Shown here one piece after another: positions 1 through 5,605 of a stretch of DNA of 21,529 nt (positions within the stretch are counted from its first letter, which is position 1; each line of letters starts with the position of its first letter). Both the position numbers and the translations under genes were made by a program. Source of the stretch: CAG-390 sp045541375 (lineage in GTDB: Bacteria; Bacillota; Clostridia; Oscillospirales; CAG-272); assembly GCA_045541375.1 (NCBI GenBank), contig JAZQJB010000128.1, positions 1-21,529 of the forward strand, in the 5' to 3' direction. The notes under the pieces were generated by a model, which worked only from the letters and a program-made list of their open reading frames with translations, did no database searches and was not told where the DNA came from.

Positions 1-99
1 GGCTTTGAATGTTACAATCTCGCAGGCGGATGGCGGCTCTATGAGTCGGTCATAAACGAAAGAACGGTGCCCGAATATGTCTGCACCGAATGTAAGTGA
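1..99 (+). CDS. 3' end of a probable FAD-dependent pyridine nucleotide-disulfide oxidoreductase with C-terminal rhodanese domain (partial)
   Basis: Frame 1 is open from the window edge to a TGA at 97-99 and gives the last 32 residues of a protein. The fragment contains CYNLAGGWRLYES, which resembles the end of rhodanese-like domains ('VYNLSGGY...') that terminate CoA-disulfide reductase/NADH oxidase-like flavoproteins, followed by a short tail with a CxxC pair (VCTECK). The next genes are a thioredoxin (30 bp downstream) and a second rhodanese, which fits a sulfur/thiol redox operon. Only the C-terminus is visible, so the flavoprotein part is inferred from that resemblance and the gene context. 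A stand-alone rhodanese is possible. Confidence 0.5.
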   Translation, partial: GFECYNLAGGWRLYESVINERTVPEYVCTECK

Positions 100-128
100 C
101 GATAAAAAAGAACAAGGAGGTATATCTT

Positions 129-431
129 ATGTCAGTACAAAAACTGAATCAAAATAATTTTCATAACGCAATCGCAAACGGCACGGCTCTCGTGGATTTC
201 TACGCCGATTGGTGCGGACCTTGCCGTATGGTTTCTCCCATCGTGGACGAGATCGCCGAGGAAAGAAGGGACATTACCGTTGGCAAGGTGAACGTAGATG
301 ATGAGAACGCCCTTGCCATGAAATATGGTGTGATGAGTATTCCCACGCTGATCGTTTTCAAGGACGGACAAGAAAAGACAAGGATCGTCGGAGCAAGACC
401 CAAAGCCGCCATTCTTGCGGAGCTTGTGTGA
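129..431 (+). CDS. trxA: Thioredoxin
   Basis: This 100-residue cytoplasmic protein-disulfide reductase has the classical active site WCGPC (Cys29 and Cys32) after the DFYADWCGPC strand, and the cis-proline loop SIPT (Pro72). The glycine-rich end is shorter than in E. coli Trx but of normal family size. The start is set at the ATG at 129 because a strong AAGGAGGT lies just upstream at 114-121; an in-frame GTG at 96 overlaps the previous stop and has no comparable site. It lies 30 bp after the preceding reductase fragment and overlaps the next gene at TGATG, so the three are probably co-transcribed. Its likely partners are the rhodanese proteins and the adjacent flavoprotein. Confidence is high in the family; whether it is the housekeeping thioredoxin or an operon-dedicated one is unknown. 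Confidence 0.96.
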   Translation: MSVQKLNQNNFHNAIANGTALVDFYADWCGPCRMVSPIVDEIAEERRDITVGKVNVDDENALAMKYGVMSIPTLIVFKDGQEKTRIVGARPKAAILAELV

Positions 432-823
432 TGAAGCGCATTATAATTGCCGTATCGGTTGCGCTGATGCTCATTCCTCTGCTTATAGGATGCAACGGTA
501 ATAATAAAAGCTCCTATGAGCAGATCACTCCTGCCGAGGCAAAGGCGATTATGGATAGCGAGGACGGATACATTATTCTCGACGTGCGAACCCCCGAGGA
601 GTTTGCCGAGAGACATATTGAAGGAGCTATTCTCATTCCAGATTATGAAATCGGAGAGAAAGCAGAAAGCATATTAACCGACAAGAATCAGCTGATCCTC
701 GTATATTGCCGAAGCGGCAGAAGAAGCAAAAACGCCGCAAATGAGCTTGCGACGTTAGGCTACACGAATATTAAGGAGTTCGGCGGTATCAATGATTGGA
801 AATACGGAACTGTAACGGACTAA
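431..823 (+). CDS. Rhodanese-like lipoprotein
   Basis: This is a 130-residue single-domain rhodanese (sulfurtransferase). The N-terminus is a lipoprotein signal: a basic MKR, a hydrophobic stretch to about residue 20, and lipobox LIGC with Cys21, so the mature protein should be anchored to the outer face of the membrane. The rhodanese domain spans about 30-125, with LDVRTPEEFAERHIEGA (50-66) and the active loop CRSGRRS, catalytic Cys93, followed by the usual GYTNIKEFGGINDW end. The ATG at 431 overlaps the thioredoxin stop (TGATG), indicating translational coupling; a GTG at 428 is an alternative start. It probably relays sulfane sulfur or senses the redox state at the cell surface. The substrate is not determinable. 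The lipidated form contrasts with the presumably cytoplasmic thioredoxin beside it. Confidence 0.92.
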   Translation: MKRIIIAVSVALMLIPLLIGCNGNNKSSYEQITPAEAKAIMDSEDGYIILDVRTPEEFAERHIEGAILIPDYEIGEKAESILTDKNQLILVYCRSGRRSKNAANELATLGYTNIKEFGGINDWKYGTVTD

Positions 824-839
824 TCGCATATATGACAAT

Positions 840-868
840 AGCCACGGCTCGCTTGAACCGTGGCTTTG
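840..868. terminator. Shared hairpin between convergent genes
   Basis: A perfect 8-bp stem (AGCCACGG at 840-847 with CCGTGGCT at 858-865) encloses a 10-nt loop and is followed on the + strand by TTGATCTTT. It sits 17 bp after the rhodanese stop and just before the stop of the convergent regulator, so it probably ends the redox operon and may act in both directions. The T-tract is short, so termination strength is uncertain. Confidence 0.7.
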
Positions 869-872
869 ATCT

Positions 873-1538
873 TTAGTATGCAAGATTTTGGAGCTTCTTT
901 TTATCCTTGATCACAATACCTTTTCTCGTGACCTCAATGAGTCCATCAGATGCGATGTGCTTTAACATTCTCGTAACCACCTCACGGGCTGTTCCGAGGT
1001 GTCGAGCGATCATTTCGTGTGTCATCGTGACGGTATCCGTTCCGCTGGCCTGAGTTTCTTCAAGAAGAAAGATGGCAAGACGCTTATCCATACTCATAAA
1101 CACGACCTGTTGCATGATCCACATCACGTCCGAGAAGCGACCGACGGCGGTTTCAAGTGCGTAATTCTTCACCTCAAGATAGCGAGAGCTGACGTCACCG
1201 AAAGCCGCGCTACTGATGCGGTAGCAATCACTCGGAGCTTCGGCATCCACATATACGTCAAAGGTGATACTATTCAATACGCACGAAGCGGATAACATAC
1301 AGATATCACCGGGCACAAGGCGGTAGAGCGTGATCTCCTTACCGTCCTCCGAGAGCATATACAGGCGCAATCTGCCCGAGCGCACGATAAAAAGCCCCGA
1401 GCAGCCCATATTGTCGTGAACGGGCTGTTCCTTGTCAAAGTGTTCCTCTGCGGTATTCTCACATAGATAGTTTTTATCTTCTTCCTTTAGTGCTTTCCAG
1501 AACGGAAAGTATTGTTCATAGAAGGCGTATAAAAACAT
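873..1538 (-). CDS. Crp/Fnr-family transcriptional regulator with conserved-type cysteines
   Basis: This 221-residue regulator has an N-terminal cyclic-nucleotide-binding-type beta barrel (about 20-130, with the SGLFIVRSGRLRLYMLSEDGKEITLYRLVPGD core), a dimerisation helix, and a C-terminal winged HTH (about 165-215, recognition region MTHEMIARHLGTAREVVTRML). The start has a GGACGGAG site a few bases upstream. It contains five cysteines (26, 46, 80, 86, 105). Cys80 and Cys86 sit in GDICMLSASCVL at the barrel turn, where cAMP-type proteins carry ligand-contact residues, so a thiol, persulfide or metal signal is more likely than cAMP. There is no N-terminal FNR-type four-cysteine iron-sulfur motif. 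The gene is convergent with the thioredoxin/rhodanese operon and could regulate it. The effector and regulon are inference only. Confidence 0.9.
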   Translation of the reverse strand: MFLYAFYEQYFPFWKALKEEDKNYLCENTAEEHFDKEQPVHDNMGCSGLFIVRSGRLRLYMLSEDGKEITLYRLVPGDICMLSASCVLNSITFDVYVDAEAPSDCYRISSAAFGDVSSRYLEVKNYALETAVGRFSDVMWIMQQVVFMSMDKRLAIFLLEETQASGTDTVTMTHEMIARHLGTAREVVTRMLKHIASDGLIEVTRKGIVIKDKKKLQNLAY

Positions 1539-1572
1539 AATATCTCCGTCCTTTCGTGGTTTTATTTATATC

Positions 1573-1601
1573 ATTATACCATATTTTTGTGAACTTTTCA
1601 A
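1573..1601 (-). promoter_or_regulatory. Promoter of the Crp/Fnr-family gene
   Basis: On the minus strand, TTGAAA (1596-1601) and TATAAT (1573-1578) are separated by exactly 17 bp, placing transcription start about 25-30 bp ahead of the start codon. This is a near-consensus sigma-A site, so the regulator gene has its own promoter. Confidence 0.85.
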
Positions 1602-1704
1602 CCGATTTGGCTTTTCTTTGCTTCCTCCGACGCAATTTTTTAGGGGCAACCCATTTTGGCTATGCCGAAATATGCGGTCGCATCTATTCACCCGATTTGC
1701 AATC

Positions 1705-1733
1705 TTGACATTTAAGTGTATATATGATATAAT
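1705..1733 (+). promoter_or_regulatory. Consensus sigma-A promoter of the membrane-protein gene
   Basis: TTGACA (1705-1710) and TATAAT (1728-1733) have a 17-bp spacer, a perfect consensus promoter, about 65 bp before the ATG at 1798. It diverges from the promoter at 1573-1601. The bases between the two promoters (1602-1704) show no gene. Confidence 0.9.
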
Positions 1734-1797
1734 GGATGTAATCTAAGTGACAACGAATAGTTTACCCGCCTTTTAACCTTAGGAAGGAGATGATCTG

Positions 1798-2547
1798 ATG
1801 AATAAATTATTCCCCTCTATGACCAGCAAGCCCGAAACGATCCAGATCTTTGCCATTATCCCCTGTTGGCTTTGGGTTTTTGTGCTGCTACCGATGTTTA
1901 TGCCCTTTCTGGGGCTCGGGCTTTGGGAGCAGTGGGAGCTCAGCGTATGGCTGGAGATCGGATACCACATCGCCAACGGCCTCCTTATGTTGGTGATTAT
2001 ATTTAGCTACTTAAAGGAAGAATGGTTCATGGTGACAACCGATGTCAGCCATTATCTGAAGCACGTAATTCTGACCGTGGGGCTGATTGCGGGAGCGGAG
2101 CTTTTGCTGCTCGGCACTCTGTTCATTTGCGGCGTCAATATTGATGATATGCTGGAGTGCCTGCCGATCGTAGAAATGTCCGTCAGCCATACTCCCCTTT
2201 TCACGGTTGAGCTACAGCCGATCTACGGCACTATTGCTCTGTCGGTTTTCGCCCCTATCAGCATCTGCACTTTATTCTACTGCCTGGGGTTCGCACCGGT
2301 ATGCTACCACAAGCCTTGGCTTGCCTATCTGTGTGTAGCCGTTATCACGCTGATCCCGCCTGTGATAGATATTCTCTGGCGCGGCGAGGCAGCCTTTGTG
2401 CTGGGCGGTTATCTTGTCCAGCTGCCCGTTCATCTGCTGGCGTGTTGGTCATATCAAAAGACGGATAACGTGTGGACGCCCTTGTTATCTTTGGTGATCA
2501 CCAATCTGCTGGCTTCCATTGTTCTCCCGCTTCTCCTGTTCAGATAG
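1798..2547 (+). CDS. Multi-pass membrane protein, CPBP (Abi/CAAX-protease-like) fold without visible catalytic motif
   Basis: This 249-residue, very hydrophobic protein has about seven to eight predicted membrane segments (roughly 18-38, 55-70, 86-110, 143-165, 171-192, 196-215, 228-249). An AAGGAGATG site stands just before the ATG. The C-terminal stretch LVQLPVHLLACWSYQKTDNVWTPLLSLVITNLLAS resembles the last helices of CPBP intramembrane proteases ('...y..tgNlwapilaHa..N'), but the usual His is replaced and no EExxxR motif is present. It may be a non-catalytic CPBP relative, or simply an uncharacterised integral membrane protein. It is monocistronic: own consensus promoter, own terminator. 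It uses CTG for leucine more than neighbouring genes, a weak hint of separate origin. No function is assigned. Confidence 0.75.
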   Translation: MNKLFPSMTSKPETIQIFAIIPCWLWVFVLLPMFMPFLGLGLWEQWELSVWLEIGYHIANGLLMLVIIFSYLKEEWFMVTTDVSHYLKHVILTVGLIAGAELLLLGTLFICGVNIDDMLECLPIVEMSVSHTPLFTVELQPIYGTIALSVFAPISICTLFYCLGFAPVCYHKPWLAYLCVAVITLIPPVIDILWRGEAAFVLGGYLVQLPVHLLACWSYQKTDNVWTPLLSLVITNLLASIVLPLLLFR

Positions 2548-2564
2548 TCATTTGACGAGATTGT

Positions 2565-2606
2565 AATAGCCGATACGTAGTCTTTGGACTATGGTATCGG
2601 CTATTC
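2565..2606. terminator. Bidirectional hairpin terminator
   Basis: A perfect 12-bp stem (2565-2576 with 2594-2605) carries an inner helix (GTAGTC with GACTAT, one G-U pair), giving a long hairpin between the membrane-protein stop at 2547 and the stop of the convergent XRE gene at 2610. T-rich sequence (TTCTTACTATCTTTT) follows on the + strand. Confidence 0.85.
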
Positions 2607-2609
2607 TTA

Positions 2610-3374
2610 CTATCTTTTCTTATAAATCACAAGCTCGGGATTTTCCCCATTCTCCTCGTATGTGCAGATGAGAATAAAATCCATATTTGCGGCGATGCCA
2701 AAGCATCTGTCGCCGCCGAATTCGCATTCGAGCTGATTTCCGAGATACGTCGCGTTATCGTCAAGGAATTTGACGGTTTTACCGTTCGGAAGACGGTATT
2801 CGAGATTGATGTATCCACCGACAAGGGCGTTGAGCTTTTCAACCTTCGGCATCCCTTCCACTCGGAGCGCATTGATCTCTTTGATCAGCTTCTGTTTGAA
2901 TTCATCGAACTTCTCCGCGCCGTCGAGATTTTTATACTTTTTCCAATAGTCGAGCTTCGGGAGCATTTCTTTCATATACGCACGGGCTTGATCGGTGGGG
3001 AACGCCTCGCTTGCCATATTCGCTACGCAGACCTCGATCAGATCATCCATATCGTGATACATATATTCTCCGTCGGCGTAACACCACTTGCAGTATTCCT
3101 CGTTGAAAAGTCCACTCGGTTCGCGGCTGATCGTGCTATCCTCAAGCGGCATACCGCAGCATTGACAGATAAGCTTGCGCGGCGAGCCGAGAAGCGTGTT
3201 GATCGACACGTCAAACAACTGCGAAAGCAGCTTGAGCGTTTCGGTATTCGGCACAGTTTCGCCCGTTTCCCAACGAGAAATCGCCTGTCTTGTCACGAAT
3301 ATCTTTTCCGCAAGCTCCTCTTGCGAGAGACCTTTCTTTGTTCGGAGTTCATAAATTACATCTTTTGTTTCCAT
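2610..3374 (-). CDS. XRE-family transcriptional regulator with zinc ribbon domain
   Basis: This 254-residue protein starts with an XRE/Cro-type HTH (about 5-62: LRTKKGLSQEELAEKIFVTRQAISRWETGETVPN). A putative zinc ribbon follows, with pairs CQCC-GMP (Cys70/Cys73, also Cys72) and CKWC (Cys95/Cys98), of the 'putative zinc ribbon' type found in Firmicutes (Zn_ribbon_2-like). After a helical part (105-170), residues about 175-254 look like a small beta domain. The start is placed at the ATG at 3374, because GGGGCGG lies at suitable distance for it while an upstream in-frame GTG at 3383 would be nearly on top of that site. It is monocistronic and controlled from 3406-3434. The HTH suggests DNA binding; target genes and the ligand are unknown. 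Confidence 0.88.
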   Translation of the reverse strand: METKDVIYELRTKKGLSQEELAEKIFVTRQAISRWETGETVPNTETLKLLSQLFDVSINTLLGSPRKLICQCCGMPLEDSTISREPSGLFNEEYCKWCYADGEYMYHDMDDLIEVCVANMASEAFPTDQARAYMKEMLPKLDYWKKYKNLDGAEKFDEFKQKLIKEINALRVEGMPKVEKLNALVGGYINLEYRLPNGKTVKFLDDNATYLGNQLECEFGGDRCFGIAANMDFILICTYEENGENPELVIYKKR

Positions 3375-3405
3375 AAGCTTCACCGCCCCATTGATTATTG
3401 ACTAT

Positions 3406-3434
3406 ATTATATCATAACCGTCCGCGAATTACAA
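3406..3434 (-). promoter_or_regulatory. Promoter of the XRE/zinc ribbon gene
   Basis: On the minus strand TTGTAA (3429-3434) and TATAAT (3406-3411) are 17 bp apart, about 30 bp upstream of the ATG. The -10 element is perfect and the -35 element is weaker. Confidence 0.7.
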
Positions 3435-3448
3435 GCAACTCGCTGTTG

Positions 3449-3832
3449 CTATGATTCGGGCATTTTTCTGCGCTTTCTTTTATCCATTGTTGCCTCGAAG
3501 CTGACGTTTACGAGGAACTGCACGACGTCATCGGGGGCATCGGGCAATAGGACGGATATCCAATGGAGCTTGTTCATATGGTAGGCGGGATAAACTCCGT
3601 CGGATGCGCCGAAGGAGCCGAACATTTCGGTCGGCAGCTTCATATTGACCACGTCGATCACCTCGTCGCTCTTCTGACCGAATTTGCGGCGCGAAACTCG
3701 CATCACGATCGCGTACCACTTGCGGGTACTTGCGTGTCTGAGTGCCGCCGTTTCGAAATCCTCGTCAAAGGGATAGTCGGGAACAGTGCCGTACGTATCG
3801 GCACAGTATTCAAAAAGCGCTTCTCTCTTCAT
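3449..3832 (-). CDS. MmcQ/YjbR-family protein
   Basis: This 127-residue single-domain protein belongs to the MmcQ/YjbR family, a small fold sometimes described as DNA-binding but without a firm biochemical role. Recognisable family features in order are an N-terminal helix (MKREALFEYCADTYG), the DYPFDEDFETAALRHASTRKWYAIVM strand region, VNMKLPTE, the YPAYHMNKLHWISVLL segment and a C-terminal helix with SFEATM. The start is the ATG at 3832, eight bases after GGAG; a longer version from a GTG at 3850 would overlap that site. It has its own promoter and is separated by about 75 bp from the XRE gene downstream. The basic tail KRKRRK fits nucleic-acid contact but proves nothing. Confidence 0.9.
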   Translation of the reverse strand: MKREALFEYCADTYGTVPDYPFDEDFETAALRHASTRKWYAIVMRVSRRKFGQKSDEVIDVVNMKLPTEMFGSFGASDGVYPAYHMNKLHWISVLLPDAPDDVVQFLVNVSFEATMDKRKRRKMPES

Positions 3833-3859
3833 TGCCAAATCTCCGATCACTTTTTCTTA

Positions 3860-3888
3860 ATTATACCACAAATCACCAAAAACTTCAA
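3860..3888 (-). promoter_or_regulatory. Promoter of the MmcQ/YjbR gene
   Basis: On the minus strand TTGAAG (3883-3888) and TATAAT (3860-3865) have a 17-bp spacer, about 28 bp upstream of the chosen ATG. Confidence 0.8.
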
Positions 3889-3902
3889 TAGACGATAAAC
3901 GA

Positions 3903-3948
3903 AAACAACGCTCACGCGCGGGATTTCACCCTTGCGTGAGCGTTGTTT
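3903..3948 (-). terminator. Terminator of the opp operon
   Basis: A perfect 15-bp stem (3903-3917 with 3934-3948) has an inner GGG/CCC continuation and, read on the minus strand, ends in a TTTT run. It lies 15 bp beyond the stop of the DUF3899-like gene and so marks the end of the long minus-strand transport operon. Confidence 0.9.
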
Positions 3949-3963
3949 ATTATGATAACCGGA

Positions 3964-4389
3964 TCAAACGGGCATCTGATAAAAGTTCAAATACCAGATC
4001 ACGGAAAAGATTATGCCGATTGCAAAGAACAAAAGTCCCGTGAACAGAACGCAATGATCGCTCTGCTTTTTCAATTCCGAAAGCTTGCGCTCACGGTACT
4101 TCGCATAGACCTCGTGCTTTGCTCTGCCCATGGGGATGAACGCCAGAAATACGTTTCGTATAACGAATCCGATTCCTATAAGCGCACCCTCGCTGCTGAT
4201 GAATATCATTCCGGCAAACAGCAACATCAAGATTCCCGCAACGGAAAAACCGTCCGACAATATCTGAATGTTTACGGCTATATCGTCCGTGAAGAATCCA
4301 TCGATCGCAAATACGGCAACCGCTATCAATGCGGCGACGCCGAGGCAGACGAGATATTTTAGTAATAGCTTTTTCTTTTCCTGAAACAC
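3964..4389 (-). CDS. DUF3899-like small membrane protein
   Basis: This 141-residue membrane protein has predicted transmembrane segments at about 10-29, 46-66, 70-90 and 112-133 and a charged cytoplasmic-looking loop (RAKHEVYAKYRERKLSELKKQ, 89-109). The arrangement, with SDGFSVAGILMLLFAGMIFISSEGALIGIGF followed by a basic loop and a final hairpin, matches what is known of DUF3899, a family of unknown function. The start is a GTG at 4389 with a modest GGACGG site ten bases upstream; no better start is visible. It lies only 22 bp after the oppF stop and before the operon terminator, so it is probably co-transcribed with the transporter and may be an accessory protein. That role is inference. 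Confidence 0.72.
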   Translation of the reverse strand: MFQEKKKLLLKYLVCLGVAALIAVAVFAIDGFFTDDIAVNIQILSDGFSVAGILMLLFAGMIFISSEGALIGIGFVIRNVFLAFIPMGRAKHEVYAKYRERKLSELKKQSDHCVLFTGLLFFAIGIIFSVIWYLNFYQMPV

Positions 4390-4411
4390 TGAAAAATGAC
4401 CGTCCGTTTCG

Positions 4412-5605
4412 TTATTTAATCATTTGCTTATACTTTTCTTCCTCAGCATCGTTGCAGTGAACGAAATGTCCGGGCGCGATCTCTCTGAACGAAGGAGTAT
4501 CCACGGAATAGTCGTGCTCCTCGAGAGGATTGTAGGTCACGCGGGTACGCTGCTTTTCATAGATCGGGTCGGGCAGCGGGATAGCCGAAAGAAGCGATCT
4601 TGTATAAGGATGAAGGGGATTCTTGAACAGCTCGTCGGAGTCTGCAAGCTCAACCATCTTACCGAAATACATTACACCGATTCTGTCCGAGAAGTACTTG
4701 ACAACGGACAGGTCGTGTGCGATGAAGAGGATGGTGAGTCCCAGCTGATCTCTCAGATCATTGAGAAGATTGATAACCTGCGCCTGAATCGATACGTCAA
4801 GCGCGGAGATGGGCTCATCCGCGATGATCATTTCGGGCTGCATAATTACGGCTCTTGCGATACCGATACGCTGACGCTGACCGCCCGAGAACTCGTGCGG
4901 ATAACGGTCTGCGTGCTCGCGAACAAGTCCGACAGTTTCAAGGATCTCATATACCTTCTGATTGATATATTCCTTATCGGTGATACCGTTGATGATAAGA
5001 CCCTCGGCGATGATATCACGAACCGTCATTCTGGGGTCAAGCGACGCGATGGGGTCCTGGAAGATCATCTGGATCTGTGTGATAAGCTTGCTCTTCTTGG
5101 CAACGCGAAGCTTATTGGCGTACTCTTTCTTGAGTGCCTTGAGCTTTTCGGGGTCGCCCGATGCCTCTTTGAACTTTTCGTCGTATTCCTTATTCAGGGC
5201 TGCGACCATAGCGGCAGCGTGCTGCTTGTCAACGTCCTTGTGGTCGCACTTGGCGTCACGAATGAGGAGCTTGTTCTTCGAAACGATGTCCGCGCACTCT
5301 TCCTTGGTGATCTTTCCTGCTTTCAGGTCCGCTCTCGCCTTCTTGATCGCATCCTTATAGGAGCGAGTGCCGGCGCCGACTCTCTGACCCTTGAAATAAA
5401 CGTTACCCGAGGTAATGTCATAAAGCTTGATGATAGAACGTCCTGTTGTGGTCTTACCGCAACCGGATTCACCAACGAGACCGAAAGCCTCGCCCTTTTT
5501 GATCTCAAAGCTGACGTCGTCAACTGCCTTGAGGTCCTTGCGTCCCATGCGGAAATACTGACAAAGATGGTCAACCTTCAACAAAACTTCGTTACGATTC
5601 TCCAT
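4412..5605 (-). CDS. oppF: Oligopeptide ABC transporter ATP-binding protein OppF, with ~95-residue insertion
   Basis: This 397-residue ATPase is the second nucleotide-binding subunit of the peptide importer. Motifs in order: Walker A GESGCGKT (45-52), Q-loop IFQDP (Gln183), signature SGGQRQR (240-246), Walker B MIIADEP (259-265), and H-loop His297. The C-terminal OppF tail ends in YNPLEEHDYSVDTPSFREIAPGHFVHC. Residues about 75-172, between the strand GNVYFKGQRV and the Q-loop, form an extra, highly charged, helix-rich segment (many Lys, Glu and Ala) not present in ordinary OppF of about 310-330 residues. The start ATG has GAGGAGG directly upstream and overlaps the end of oppD by 14 bp, so the two ATPases are translationally coupled. 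All ATPase motifs are intact, so activity is expected. Confidence 0.95.
   Translation of the reverse strand: MENRNEVLLKVDHLCQYFRMGRKDLKAVDDVSFEIKKGEAFGLVGESGCGKTTTGRSIIKLYDITSGNVYFKGQRVGAGTRSYKDAIKKARADLKAGKITKEECADIVSKNKLLIRDAKCDHKDVDKQHAAAMVAALNKEYDEKFKEASGDPEKLKALKKEYANKLRVAKKSKLITQIQMIFQDPIASLDPRMTVRDIIAEGLIINGITDKEYINQKVYEILETVGLVREHADRYPHEFSGGQRQRIGIARAVIMQPEMIIADEPISALDVSIQAQVINLLNDLRDQLGLTILFIAHDLSVVKYFSDRIGVMYFGKMVELADSDELFKNPLHPYTRSLLSAIPLPDPIYEKQRTRVTYNPLEEHDYSVDTPSFREIAPGHFVHCNDAEEEKYKQMIK

Noticed and set aside
1625..1704. Possible degenerate interspersed repeat (AGGGGCAACCC with later GC-rich bases)
   Set aside because: Only one imperfect copy is visible in the window and no clear inverted partner, so a repeat family cannot be supported.
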